Shown piece after piece: positions 11,241 to 20,766 of a stretch of 64,000 bases of DNA. Source of the DNA: Botryosphaeria dothidea (taxonomy: Eukaryota; Ascomycota; Dothideomycetes; Botryosphaeriales; Botryosphaeriaceae); assembly GCA_011503125.2 (NCBI GenBank), contig WWBZ02000051.1:1364001-1428000 (forward strand), read 5' to 3'. The translations under genes were made by a program, and so were the position numbers. The notes beneath the pieces were generated by a model. The model ran no database searches. It was given only the letters and a program-made list of their open reading frames with translations, and was not told the DNA's origin. Within the stretch, counting starts at the first letter, position 1; every line of letters begins with the position of its first letter.

Positions 11241-12076
11241 TCAGCCCATCTTCGTTAGAGCTTCTTTCACAATCCCATCAGTTTCACTATCCAGTCCACC
11301 AGATTCAGCCAAGATTTGTAGCCTCCTCTTCCAGAAGTCCCACCTTTCCAATGTGAAACCAGCACTACTTCCTTTCCAAACCCCCCTTTCAGCAGGCAAG
11401 TACCGGTTATCTTTCTCCACCTGACCGCTCTCATCTCTCAGCTCCGATGCAGCGTGCAGTATGTACTGCATTGTAGCCTTGTTATCCAAGCACATAAGCG
11501 CTCCTTTTTCGTCGGTGTTCCGAGACCTCTCATCATGAAGCGAGCTTAAGTTCCATCCATCCTCTTCAAGCAATCTGCTCAGCTGCGACCATGCCATGGC
11601 CTTCGATCCAACAGCCGACTTGTACGGAGAAGAAATCAGCTTGGCCGAAAAAGCGTCAAAATTGACAAACCGCTCCCCCGGCCCTGGAAAGCTCTTATGG
11701 TCGCCGCGTCCAGGTGGTTTCTCGTACAAGCCCTCGCGTCGAGCCCAGTAAATGTCGTTTCGATCCCGCCAGTTTGAGGCAAACGGGCAGAGGAAGGCGG
11801 TGAGTCTTGGGTTTTTGCTTCCATTTCCCCGCCTTACTTGGAGTGTGAGCATGAGCTCGATGATGGTTTCTTGGTGTTGGGGTAGCTCCGCAGCAACGTC
11901 GAAGATAAGCTGCCAGAGACGCCAGGTTGTGTCATCGCGGCATTTGAGATCGCTGGATACGAGGCGCTCGGCGGCTTCGTTGCTCGAGATGTTGCCGGCA
12001 AGGAGTTGTCTGAGGGGCTCTGCATGCTGACGCAGAGCGCCGAATTTTTCGGCAATTTTAGACTCGAACCAGGTCT
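11241..12076 (-). CDS. DUF3632-like protein, 5' end unresolved
   Basis: A minus-strand frame open from about 12076 to 11241 reads as a fungal DUF3632-type protein. It has WRLWQLIFDVAAELPQHQ and IELMLTLQ, then RFVNFDAFSAKL, and ends GFTLERWDFWKRRLQILAES and IVKEALTKMG, which is the family's most recognisable part. Function of the family is unknown. Just upstream the frame hits TAG at 12079-12077 in a good splice-acceptor context, so a first exon further upstream (towards 12240) is likely, but I could not fix its donor or ATG. A GTAAGG donor-like site near 11837 might mark an unused or real internal intron. Its last base is about 120 nt from the end of the CLN3-like gene, which converges on it. 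Confidence 0.6.
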
Positions 12077-12234
12077 AAGACATAGTCGGAGAAACTTTGT
12101 GTTGTTGCGTTTCTCTTGTAACAAGGTGGCCAACAAATGAAGCCCTTCACGCTGATGTAGTTGGTGAAGTGCAATAGTCAACCAGCAACGCGCCGATGCA
12201 CCAGAGAGAATGACCAAAGGATGTCCATGTCAAC

Positions 12235-12667
12235 ACAACAAAAAAGTTCACATCACATACACCGTTTCAAGCTCGTCTTAGTTCCAAATACGACGATGCG
12301 TTTTTACCGTCCAGTCGGCATTAGAACACACACACACACACACATAATCGCCGTACTAGTCCAATATTTCTAGGTCCATGTTGGGAGATGATCCTACCCT
12401 GATATTGCGACTGAATAATCTATATATGCATAGCTCTGTTATTGCTTCTGGAGCTTCCATCAACAAATGCAAAGATCCGACTCCAATAATACAAAGTACA
12501 TCGCCGCCCACTCGTCCGCCCTCATAATGAGGAAGTTCAAGGCTGGGCAAAAGGAAACATAGATTGCGGGCAATGCACCATGATAGCACCGGCTGGTGTA
12601 ACGGAAAGCACAAACATCACCACGACTGTTTCCGACTAGAGACCCTCTTAGATTCAGGTTATGATCC
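12235..12667. other. Intergenic, no gene seen
   Basis: Contains the CA microsatellite and, near its left edge, probably the missing first exon of the DUF3632 gene. Short overlapping open frames only. Confidence 0.45.
12326..12344. repeat. (CA)n microsatellite
   Basis: About nine and a half CA units in the intergenic stretch between the DUF3632 gene and the ankyrin pseudogene. Confidence 0.9.
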
Positions 12668-13240
12668 TCAGCGACGGCCTTGCTCAAGGATAATATATGC
12701 CATCCGAAGCTTTTGAGACCGCATTTCCGCTACCATTGCTTCGCAAAAAATTAAGGTTAGATCATCAGGACAAGAATAGCTGGAAAGGAGAATCTCCAAC
12801 ATCTCGACTTGCCCAGCAGCGGCAACTTCCCATAATTTCTCGGTCATAAGGAGACCATCCAGGTGGACACAAGGGCCGGATTGAAGGAGTAACGTGAACG
12901 CCGCCACATCGCCAGTCCGGATAGCCACAGAGAAAGGAGTGTAGCCCAAGCAATCTCGAGCAAATCCTAGTGAGCCGTTGGCAATGAGCAAAGTTTAGAC
13001 AGCCTGTGAATGTAAAGCGATGGCTCAAGTAAGGACCATTGACTCTTTGTCATCCATGATGTCGCAGGGGCTGGGGTTTAGGGTCAGAATAGTCTGAATA
13101 GCCTTGAGATCACCCTACCCAGCCGCATTGGCCAGATGTTTCGCAGGCTGCAGAAGTGTATGTAGAGGAACCCCAAAACTTCCATTGATAAGCCACTCCC
13201 CGGTATCAATTTGTAGGAAATCACGTGTTTTGCATATTGC
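12668..13240 (-). pseudogene. Ankyrin-repeat protein, inactivated by stops
   Basis: A minus-strand frame reads as ankyrin-repeat protein from about 13240 to a stop at 12668-12670. One repeat reads LGYTPFSVAIRTGDVAAFTL and an earlier one has AKHLANAAG, then GDLKAIQTIL. Three in-frame stops interrupt it: TAG at 13115-13117, TGA at 13025-13027 and TAA at 12995-12997. The frame is otherwise kept and the sequence around the stops continues the repeat pattern. Two of the three fit CAG/CAA changed to TAG/TAA (RIP or deamination type); the TGA does not fit RIP strictly. No start codon was found. The relic probably derives from one of the many fungal ankyrin proteins, often parts of NLR-like receptors, but no other domain is left to show that. 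Confidence 0.6.
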
Positions 13241-13729
13241 TTTTGCAACACCAGATAGCTTAGTCACTCACTTACGTATATAAGGAGGGTGGGCCACCTA
13301 CGCCCTTCCTCCTCATGCCAATCATCAATGAATCATCGTTGTTCATCAACATATCAACACAATTTGTTTTCTGTGTGCCACGTGGAGCGATTTTGACATT
13401 GGGCGGGAATCCATGTTTTCGCTTGGTTTGTAAGTTGTCCGTGCATGAGAATTCTGCGGTGACTTAAGCCAAAGAGCTCGAAATCCGTGATCTCCCAGCA
13501 TATCCAGTATTTCTCTAGCATTTCGATGTCGCAAGATGTGTTCTGAAATTTCCGGATCCCCCGGAGCGTGCAGGTTATCGATGGCAGCTTTGTATACTTT
13601 GACTCGTCCTTTGACTGATAGATTTTGATGGGCGTCATTATCAAGAAAGAATGTTCCCGTGGATATCCGGACCCCAATGTTGCTACCCGCTGGAGATAAT
13701 GACATTAAAGAACAATAAACAGAGGCTCA
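13241..13729. other. Short gap with one unexplained open frame
   Basis: A minus-strand ATG frame of 119 codons (13346-13705) lies here: it starts MSLSPAGSNIGVRISTGTFF and contains REILDMLGDHGFRALW. It may be a small gene, a further relic of the ankyrin protein, or chance. I recognise no family. A TATA-like sequence near 13278 faces right, away from it. Confidence 0.35.
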
Positions 13730-15893
13730 TCAAGCCCGATACATCCCCGCCCACTCCTCCGCCCTCCCCTCCCCCGCACCCATGGCCTTCCTCTCCGGCA
13801 CCTCCCACTCCACCGCCACACCGCCCTCGCCCCTATCCAACCTCTGCCCGCGCCTCCCCCACAACTGAAACCGCAAATCCGCGGGTCCGATCAAGATCCT
13901 CATCTCAAACTCGGCGAGCCAGTACTCGCGCGCCCATTGGTACCAGCGGGTATTCCGGCGAACCATATCGGCGTGCTCGAGACTCGACTCGATAACGCAG
14001 ACTTTCGAGATGCTGGTGCCGCCTTGCTCTTTGTTATTGAGGCTGTGCGGCAAGCGGTCGGGCGGCAGCGGCGACATGACGATCTGGGTGCACCAGGGGG
14101 CGCGCTCGGTGCCGAGGGCGCGTTTGAGGCGGTAGGGGTAGCGTACGCCGCGGCGCACGGCGATGGGGTCGCCCTGGTATGTGTCAGTTGTGGAATACTT
14201 AGGATGTGTGCAGTGTGTAGAAGTTGGAATGGAGGAGCGGGGTCAGGAAATGAACTGGTGGCTTACCTTCTTGACGACCCAGTGGATCTGGCCGTCTACC
14301 CACTTCTTCTTGTCATACGGGTCGACGATGACTTGTTCGCCTATGTGGCGGCGTGGGTCGTACTTCTCGCGGCACACGATGCCGTAACTGGCGCGGCAGC
14401 AGCGCGACGTGTAGACCAGGTTGTCAGAAGTGATCTCCTGGACGCGGTTCATGACCAGGCCATGGCAAACCGCGAGCTGGCTTGAGGCGCATCAGCGAGA
14501 CCCGCCTTGCAAGAGAAATTGACTCACGGCTCTGGTGCCAGGAGGATCTGAAGGTCCTCGACATTGGGGTAGGTGTAGGAACCATTTGCTCCAGCCTGAT
14601 AGCGATCTCGCAAATGTTTGCGAAGATAGGGAGAACTTCCGAGGCCCCCAGAGACGATGAGGTAGGACTGATACAGTCAGTTTGATGTTATTTAATTTTC
14701 AGGCAATGCAGTTGACTCAACCACGACTTCATGCGGATGGGTGACACGGAGTCGGTCCAGTTGCCCATCGATGAGTTTCAGGATCTTCTCGATTTGCTCG
14801 TCGAACAGTTGCTGCAGCTCTTCCCTGCGGCAGCCTTAGTCCTGAAAAAAGGAGAAATAGTGCAAGTGGTCTACGTACTTCTTGATGATCATCTTGGAGT
14901 TCTCTATCCTCGACCCACGGAAGTCGTGACCTGGTTCCATACCGGGTATCGGTAGCGGATACTTCTCGTGGTTCGAGGCTTCAGAGCCGAAGTCACACTT
15001 AAATGTCTCGAAGCGTCCGCGTATCATCTGCTCTGCAAGTTGTTGTGGTTGGCCTTGAAGACGATGTTTGACAAGTTCAAGGCGCTGTTGTATGATCAGC
15101 GACATCTTCCAATCGATCAGTGCTGAGCCAATGGCCATGCCCTCAACGTAAGAGAGGGGGGTGAGCTCAACTCGAGACCCCACGGATGCGATTTTGAGGA
15201 TGTTGATGTCTGTCGTGCCTCCACCGGAGTCACAAACGAGAATCACATCATCCCGGTTGTAGTGTTGATTTGCAACGTACACGGCTGCAGCCTCGGCTTC
15301 GGTCAATGAAATTGTGACTCTTTGATTGGGAGACTCGCCGAATCCAGCATCTCTGAGGATCCTCTCGATCTGAGCTATCATAGCAGGGTTCTTCCACGTT
15401 GTAGGGACACTGAAGATGAATTCTGCGTTTCTTTGGTCCCAGCGCGGAAATTTTCCTGCAAACCAGCTCTGGATAAACATGTACAACTGGTTCATGTAAT
15501 TCCAGAACCAGTTGTGTGCCTCTTGAGTAGATGGCGCCGAGTCGTGAATGTCGTGATAGTCCGGATCCAGGTGGAGTTTGAAGAACTCTTCGATACGGAC
15601 GTCACGAGTGTGCAGCCCTTGATCTTGAAGTTCCTCGCACTGAAATCCCCAGGCAAAGGAGGTTCCGCTGTCTTGACTGAATGCGACGGCTGTTCTGACA
15701 TTGTTGACGAGTTCGGTACTCAACTTGCCAGGCCATTTTTGAATCGTAATTGGCATGGACCACTCCGGAGATTTCGAATAGGCAACGCCTGCAAAGCGTC
15801 AAACCAGTAGGCTCTGGAATCTTCGCCTCACAAACCTGTGTATGTCATGCCAAAATCAATGGCGATGACGAAATCTGGTTTCCAATATGCCAT
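13730..15893 (-). CDS. Hsp70-family ATPase (fungal divergent type)
   Basis: Six exons join in phase: 15836-15893, 14879-15788, 14722-14824, 14528-14667, 14267-14480 and 13730-14173, giving 622 residues. Start MAYWKPDFVIAIDFGMTYTG is the actin/Hsp70 phosphate-1 loop. Later come FIFSVPTTWKNPAMI, TEAEAAAVYVANQ, the phosphate-2 motif VCDSGGGTTDI, PLSYVEGMAIGSALID and the adenosine-binding SYLIVSGGLGSSPYLRKHL. The C-terminal part lacks the canonical substrate-binding domain and EEVD tail; this fits the expanded fungal group of Hsp70-like ATPases of unknown role, often about 600 residues and related to HSPA12. Unusual: the first loop reads DFGMT where DFGTT or DLGTT is normal. Intron 2 keeps the acceptor CCGCAG at 14825 rather than the nearer TTTCAG, because only this keeps the frame open. 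Confidence 0.88.
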
Positions 15894-16369
15894 GACAGTA
15901 CGCGAGGCATCGGACATGTGCTTCAGTTGCCGGTGTATGCTTTACAAGACATGCGTGGGTACTAGGAGGGCTTTCTTTGAGCAAGGCATGTAAGGAGCGG
16001 CAGAAAGATTCGCGGAAAGCTCTTCTTGAGGCTGAACCCCGCATTAAGGCAGCCATTGAAAGACGAAAGTGAAGGCATACATTGCAGACAATACTCAGGT
16101 CAGTCTCGCATAGGGGTCTAGCCGCGTTGCCATGGATTCTATGTCCGCTTATTGGGGCAAATACGTTATGCAGAGCTGCAGATAAGCCGCCATCACAAGA
16201 CATGAAAGTGCAACGTTTGGGTAGATGGAGCTTTGATGCTTGCTGCAAAGCTCGATGACAAAATTAGCAGTGGCGATAGGCCGGGCGAGGGATATGATAT
16301 ATGAGGTGGAGTTCGATTGTATCGGATACCCTTTCATGAATCACAATCTTTCAGCATCCTCGCAGATGA
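15894..16369. other. Divergent intergenic region
   Basis: Lies between the Hsp70-like gene (leftward) and the membrane-protein gene (rightward). It should hold both promoters. No clear TATA box or repeat was seen. A first exon of the rightward gene may lie near its right end. Confidence 0.45.
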
Positions 16370-17587
16370 CCAGGCCCGGTCATTCATCAAGTAACAAACA
16401 GGCTGTCAGCGACAAATTTAGCAGCGGCGAGTTCAGCAGCAACAGTAGCAGTCACGGCGGCAACGGACGTGAGCAGGGCGTCTACTTCGGCAGCTCAGAA
16501 TTCCCCAACCGACAGCAGAGAGACGATATCGCCTGCGCCGACTTTAGCAACAACATCGACAAATACGACGCCGGCCACCGAGTCAAATCCAACTTCGATG
16601 GCCAGCGTCGGGACCAACCAGGAGACGGCGAGCTCGGGCATCTCGGGTGGAGCGGTGGCAGGAGCAGTGATTGGAACAGCGGTTGGGATTGCGCTGCTGA
16701 CGTTCGTGCTGACATTCTGGCTTGCACGGCGAGGGGTGAAGAAGAGAGGACTGCAGCGGCAGTGGCGGCGGCGGAGCAGCGACTTTGGCGACGGTCAACT
16801 CAAGAGGAGCGGCACCGGGGCGTTGGGGGGCCGGCGACGGAGCGGATGGCTGGAACACCTCCCACAGTCATTGGACGACCAGACGGTGCGAAGACGCGTG
16901 AGGGCGGTGCTGGACCAGGCTGCAGTGCACGTGGAAAACAACTTCAGCGACGTCCAGGGGGGGCGACGCGGCGGAGACACGGAGACGCAGGTCGAGGTGG
17001 AGGAGAGAGAGGACGCGTTGGCCGCCTTCCAAACGCCGCACCTTCCCGAGCCGCTGCCCGCCCTGCTCAACCAATCACGGCGGCCCTCGCTGCTGATTCA
17101 GCACGCGCTGGCTTACTGCCTGCTCGTCGCGTCCCACAACCTCCTCCTGCCGCCCATCCTGACAGAACTGCCGCGCGTTGTCGACCAGCGCCCCGACAGA
17201 CCGCGCTCCGCCTCTCACGCCCTCTCCCATTGGCGTCGTCTCACCGCATACCTTTATCCTGCTCCGGCGGCAGATCCCGCGTTCCAGGCCCGTCGCAACG
17301 CAAACATCGCAGACCAGGTTGACCTCTTCTTCCTGGCCTTCTCGCCATGGCTGGCCACCAATCCGTCTGCAGACCATCGCACGAACCTCATCGCAATCTT
17401 CCAGGCCGCAGCTGACGTATCATATATGCTGTTCTCCCAGCCCTCTGCCATTGAGTACGATCGGGCGGCCCGACCCGACGCCAGCATCGTCAGCCTTCCC
17501 GGCCTCGTGAAGCTCACTGACGAGAATGGTTCGCCACTGCCGTATGCCCACGTGTTCCTGCACCCTGTTCTAGTTTCCTCTTTCTAG
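16370..17587 (+). CDS. Single-pass membrane protein, conserved fungal type, start unresolved
   Basis: The frame is open from 16370 to the stop at 17585-17587 (about 405 codons). An extracellular Ser/Thr/Ala-rich segment (NLAAASSAATVAVTAATDV onward) precedes one membrane helix, AVAGAVIGTAVGIALLTFVL, followed by basic residues (ARRGVKKRG). The cytoplasmic part has a region of about 220 residues with LDDQTVRRRVRAVLDQ, then LIQHALAYCLLV, FLAFSPWL and VSLPGLVKL. Many Pezizomycotina have proteins with this design (Ser/Thr-rich ectodomain, one helix, conserved inner domain) and no known function. There is no ATG before 16577 in this frame, so a short upstream exon with a start or signal sequence is probable; acceptor-like AGs occur near 16360-16420. 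The C-terminus is VFLHPVLVSSF. Confidence 0.62.
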   Translation, partial: PGPVIHQVTNRLSATNLAAASSAATVAVTAATDVSRASTSAAQNSPTDSRETISPAPTLATTSTNTTPATESNPTSMASVGTNQETASSGISGGAVAGAVIGTAVGIALLTFVLTFWLARRGVKKRGLQRQWRRRSSDFGDGQLKRSGTGALGGRRRSGWLEHLPQSLDDQTVRRRVRAVLDQAAVHVENNFSDVQGGRRGGDTETQVEVEEREDALAAFQTPHLPEPLPALLNQSRRPSLLIQHALAYCLLVASHNLLLPPILTELPRVVDQRPDRPRSASHALSHWRRLTAYLYPAPAADPAFQARRNANIADQVDLFFLAFSPWLATNPSADHRTNLIAIFQAAADVSYMLFSQPSAIEYDRAARPDASIVSLPGLVKLTDENGSPLPYAHVFLHPVLVSSF

Positions 17588-17863
17588 CTGCTGGCATCCT
17601 CCCTTTCTCTGATTGGAAACATCTGCTGACCGCGTGCGTCCGCCCTGAAATTCCTCTTGTTCTTTCAAAGATTCTTTTGCTGGACTGACGGATCACTACT
17701 TTGCTTTCTTTCTCCTACTGCCTTGTTTCGGCATATGACCAACCTGGAATTTATCAATTCAATCTCGAAGGCGTCTGTCAAGACAGAAACGATTTGCATT
17801 TTCAGCCTCATCATCAGACCAATCTGTTGCATGCAGCGGCCCCTAAAAGCCCGCCCCCAAAGA

Positions 17864-18721
17864 TCAAACCACCCGCTCTTGGAAGCTGGCTCTATGAGCT
17901 AGCCATCTCTGTCCGCGCGACCTTCCACCAATCCGCATGCCAAGCGCCGTCGAATCAGGTTCTGGGGTTTGCGCCCTCCCTGCACCAAAGACACCGCGTC
18001 GCGCTTGACGCATGCGCTCAGACGCAGCCTCGCGGTAGTCCACCTGCAGTCCAGACATGTCTGGACCCTCTCCAATCACCGCAGGCGACACCTCAATGAT
18101 CGAGTCAGTTTCGTGGCGTTGCCTTGCCTCGCCTGGACCCTCAACGTCCAGCTCCACCGGCTCAACCTTGAAGATGACTGAATGTCGTTTGCTGTTCAGA
18201 AACTGGCTATCCTCGTACGATGGGGGCGGATATTTCGGCTCAGGCTCAACTTCTTGCCTCGTGTAGATCGGGGCTGAACCGCGACTGCAGAGAACCCCAA
18301 TGGCCGTGTTGAGTCCCTGGTAGGCAAATTGAAGTCGGTTCAGGCTGGCTGGGATTTTTGGGGAATCTCGCAGCACGAACCAGCCTCGAGTAGCGAGAGT
18401 GACGCTCCCGTTATTCGTCTGCATGTCGGCGCGGGCTGGTTCGACCAGCATGGCCACATTCCTGATGGCTTCCTCGGCATTGTCCAGCTCTGCGTCGATC
18501 ATGTCTTTCTCGAGGTTGCTGAGGAACCGCGATTTCTGGCGCCTCAGTCTTCGTGTTTGCTGAAGAATTTTCTTGATTCCGTCGCTGATGGTGAGCACGT
18601 CGTGAGCTTGTTGCTCGACCTCGCGGATCTCGAAGATACGCCTCGAAAAAGTGATAGCGGAATTAATGAGAAATCCGACTGTCCCGATCGTGCTGAAGAT
18701 GCTCATCGTGTGCGGCTCCAT
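17864..18721 (-). CDS. Helical N-terminal-domain protein of unknown function
   Basis: Single-exon minus-strand gene, 285 residues from the ATG at 18721 (MEPHTMSIFSTIG); an in-frame ATG at 18814 would add 31 poorly conserved-looking residues. The first 150 residues are a helical bundle (TVGFLINSAITFSRRIFEIR, then DMIDAELDNAEEAIRNVAML, then WFVLRDSPKIPASLNRLQFA), reminiscent of the helical N-terminal domains of fungal HeLo/STAND-type proteins, though that is only a pattern impression. The second half is low-complexity and charged, with PPPSYEDSQF, and looks disordered. No enzyme motif is seen. It converges with the membrane-protein gene on its left (stop at 17587), with 276 nt between them. Confidence 0.6.
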   Translation of the reverse strand: MEPHTMSIFSTIGTVGFLINSAITFSRRIFEIREVEQQAHDVLTISDGIKKILQQTRRLRRQKSRFLSNLEKDMIDAELDNAEEAIRNVAMLVEPARADMQTNNGSVTLATRGWFVLRDSPKIPASLNRLQFAYQGLNTAIGVLCSRGSAPIYTRQEVEPEPKYPPPSYEDSQFLNSKRHSVIFKVEPVELDVEGPGEARQRHETDSIIEVSPAVIGEGPDMSGLQVDYREAASERMRQARRGVFGAGRAQTPEPDSTALGMRIGGRSRGQRWLAHRASFQERVV

Positions 18722-19337
18722 CTTGGCTGGCTGAATTCCTTCAAGGTGAGGAAGAAGGAAAGTGTTGCTGCGTCTAGGCCAACATCTAGAACAAATATTC
18801 CATTGATGATGCATTCAGAACGTGAGATTCTTATGGACCACAGCTATTCGAACCGCAATTCCATTTGCTCGTCCTGGGGTGCGGGGAAACTCATGGCTTC
18901 TGCAAATGAGAGCTGACGTGTGCGACGGCCCCAAGATTACGACGCACACGATTTGCAGACTTAAATATGAAGCAGCATGTGCCAATCAAGATGAAGCAGT
19001 GCTGATAATCGCGCACCACCGCATGCAGAATTGAGGTTCTGCCCACTTCAGATGACGAGCCTACTCACACTCACGGGATTGTGATTGTGCCAGCAGATGC
19101 CGCAGTGATGCAGCATGGCCAAATCGTCTGCTCAGCATGCAGTGAGCAGCCACTATGCTGTGGGATAGTATCAGAATATGAGTTCGTAGAGGACGCTGAG
19201 GCTGAAATTCTTCCCGTCACGACCTTTGTTTTTCCTTTCTGGAACGCTTCTCCATTTGCGCATCTGATCAATACTAATATGACTTGAGCCTCTTCAGCTA
19301 GTGGCTTACGAAGGCGCCTTGACTGACTAGATCCAAC
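18722..19337. other. Divergent intergenic region
   Basis: Shared upstream region of the helical-domain gene (leftward) and the Ser-rich membrane-protein gene (rightward). Only short open frames are present and no core promoter element stands out. Confidence 0.5.
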
Positions 19338-20440
19338 ATGCTATCACAACTTGTTTCGTTGTACCTATTCTCAGCTCTTCATCTCGTTGTCGGCCTCGCT
19401 CTTGTTGCGCCTACGAAACGCTCAGATGACCATTTGGTCCACGGGTGGACACCGAAACCCACGCCCGGGCCTGAACTCGAGCTTCGTGAGAATGGAATCC
19501 GGCCGCGTCAAAATACACAGGATGGTACATGTGGCTACTACGTAGCCTCCACAGACCTGTTGTTTGCCTGTCCTACCCGGTCACAGTGCGCGTATACATC
19601 GCACTGGATGGGATGTTGCTCCTCATCGTCCTGTTTTCTCCACAGCAGCTGCTTTGATTCTACTGCTGCACGCCTGTGTACTGGTGACTGCACAGAAAAC
19701 GAGTCCAACCTTATCTGGTATGAATGTTACGGCGCACTCACCAATCCATACTGACATCCGCCTGCAGTTCTACTTCCAACAATCCATACTGCTACACCAA
19801 CTATGTCTACGGCAGCGACGCACAAGATTCCACGACCTACACTTACTTTGACTGCCGATCCTCACAGGCGGCCTCCGTCGTCTACCCGCTGGATAGGTCG
19901 GCATCAACTTCCTCAGATTCTGCACAGGAAACAACCACATCCACCTCAGAATCGTCATCATCATCATCATCTTCTTCTTCTTCTTCTTCTTCTTCTTCTT
20001 CTTCTTCTTCTTCCTTCTCCCTCTCTCCACCGCCACCTTCTTCTACGTCTATGGCCCCGCCGCCTTCGGAGCCGACTTCAACCATATCGGCAGCACCTCC
20101 TCCTACAGCTCTTCCCTCGTCTTCTTCGCCCTCCAGCACGCCTCCGTCATCATCTCAGACCTCGAGCTTACGCACAGCTACATCCTCCAGCGGCGGCAGC
20201 TCCATTCTCACCGCATCCACCTCGGCCACCTCATCCGGTAGCACCGCCACGACTACTCCCGAAAGCCAAGCCGGAAGCGACAGCGGCAACTCGAACCACA
20301 CCGGTGCCATCGCCGGGGGCGTCGTGGGCGGAGTGATCGGCGTAGCGCTGATCGCTGCGGCTGTCGTCACACTCATTTTCCGGAAGCACAAGCATCGGGA
20401 GGAGGCGGAAAAGAATGTGAGGGAGATATCGGCGCAGTGA
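19338..20440 (+). CDS. Ser-rich single-pass surface protein (Mid2/Wsc-like layout)
   Basis: Two exons, 19338-19717 and 19768-20440, join in phase (the Cys codon TG|T is split), giving 350 residues. Order: signal peptide (MLSQLVSLYLFSALHLVVGL), a Cys-rich ectodomain of about 120 residues (GTCGYYVASTDLLFACP, then GCCSSSSC, then NNPYCYTNYVYG), a long Ser/Thr/Pro-rich stalk including about 25 Ser encoded by TCA and TCT repeats, one membrane helix (AIAGGVVGGVIGVALIAAAV), and a short basic tail (RKHKHREEAEKNV). This is the layout of yeast cell-wall stress sensors and many fungal surface proteins. The Cys domain is not a canonical WSC domain, so ligand or role is unknown. Reading through the intron would stop after ALTNPY, which supports the splice. 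Confidence 0.82.
19952..20013. repeat. TCA/TCT trinucleotide repeat encoding poly-Ser
   Basis: About six TCA-type units followed by fourteen or more TCT units, all in the Ser frame of the surface-protein stalk. Length changes by slippage would lengthen or shorten the stalk without frameshift. Confidence 0.9.
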
Positions 20441-20766
20441 ATGGTGGTGGGGCATGAGGAAGGGCTAAAGGGTTTTACGGTGTTTTGGATATACCCACTT
20501 TCGTTTCTACGCTGATTCAAGTTTGGGGTGGCGTTTTTGGGAAATGTTTGTGGTAGCTGGGGACAGGCTTGAGTGTGTGAGGACGGTCGCTTGTCAATTT
20601 TCTTTGTATGGATGCTGTGGCTTAAAGATATCTTCAGCAATATGACTGATGTATTATAGGTTCATATCTGTATCTTGAGGAAATTCTTATATTCTGAAGC
20701 ATGGTCAAGTGGCAATACAGTGATGGGTTCTGCTACTAATGAGAGTAATGCCATCCGCTCACCCGC
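20441..20766. other. Convergent intergenic region
   Basis: Between the stop of the Ser-rich surface protein and the stop of the AAA ATPase. It should hold both 3' ends. A short direct repeat, two and a half copies of CACCCGCT, abuts the ATPase stop near 20760. Confidence 0.5.

Noticed and set aside
12061..12075. GGTTCGAGTC, resembling a tRNA B box (minus strand)
   Set aside because: Lies inside the DUF3632 coding exon and no matching A box or acceptor stem was found; no tRNA gene was recognised in the window.
16240..17322. 360-codon plus-strand frame
   Set aside because: Overlaps the membrane-protein frame in another phase and reads as Arg/Ala/Gly low complexity; the other frame has the membrane helix and conserved-looking domain.
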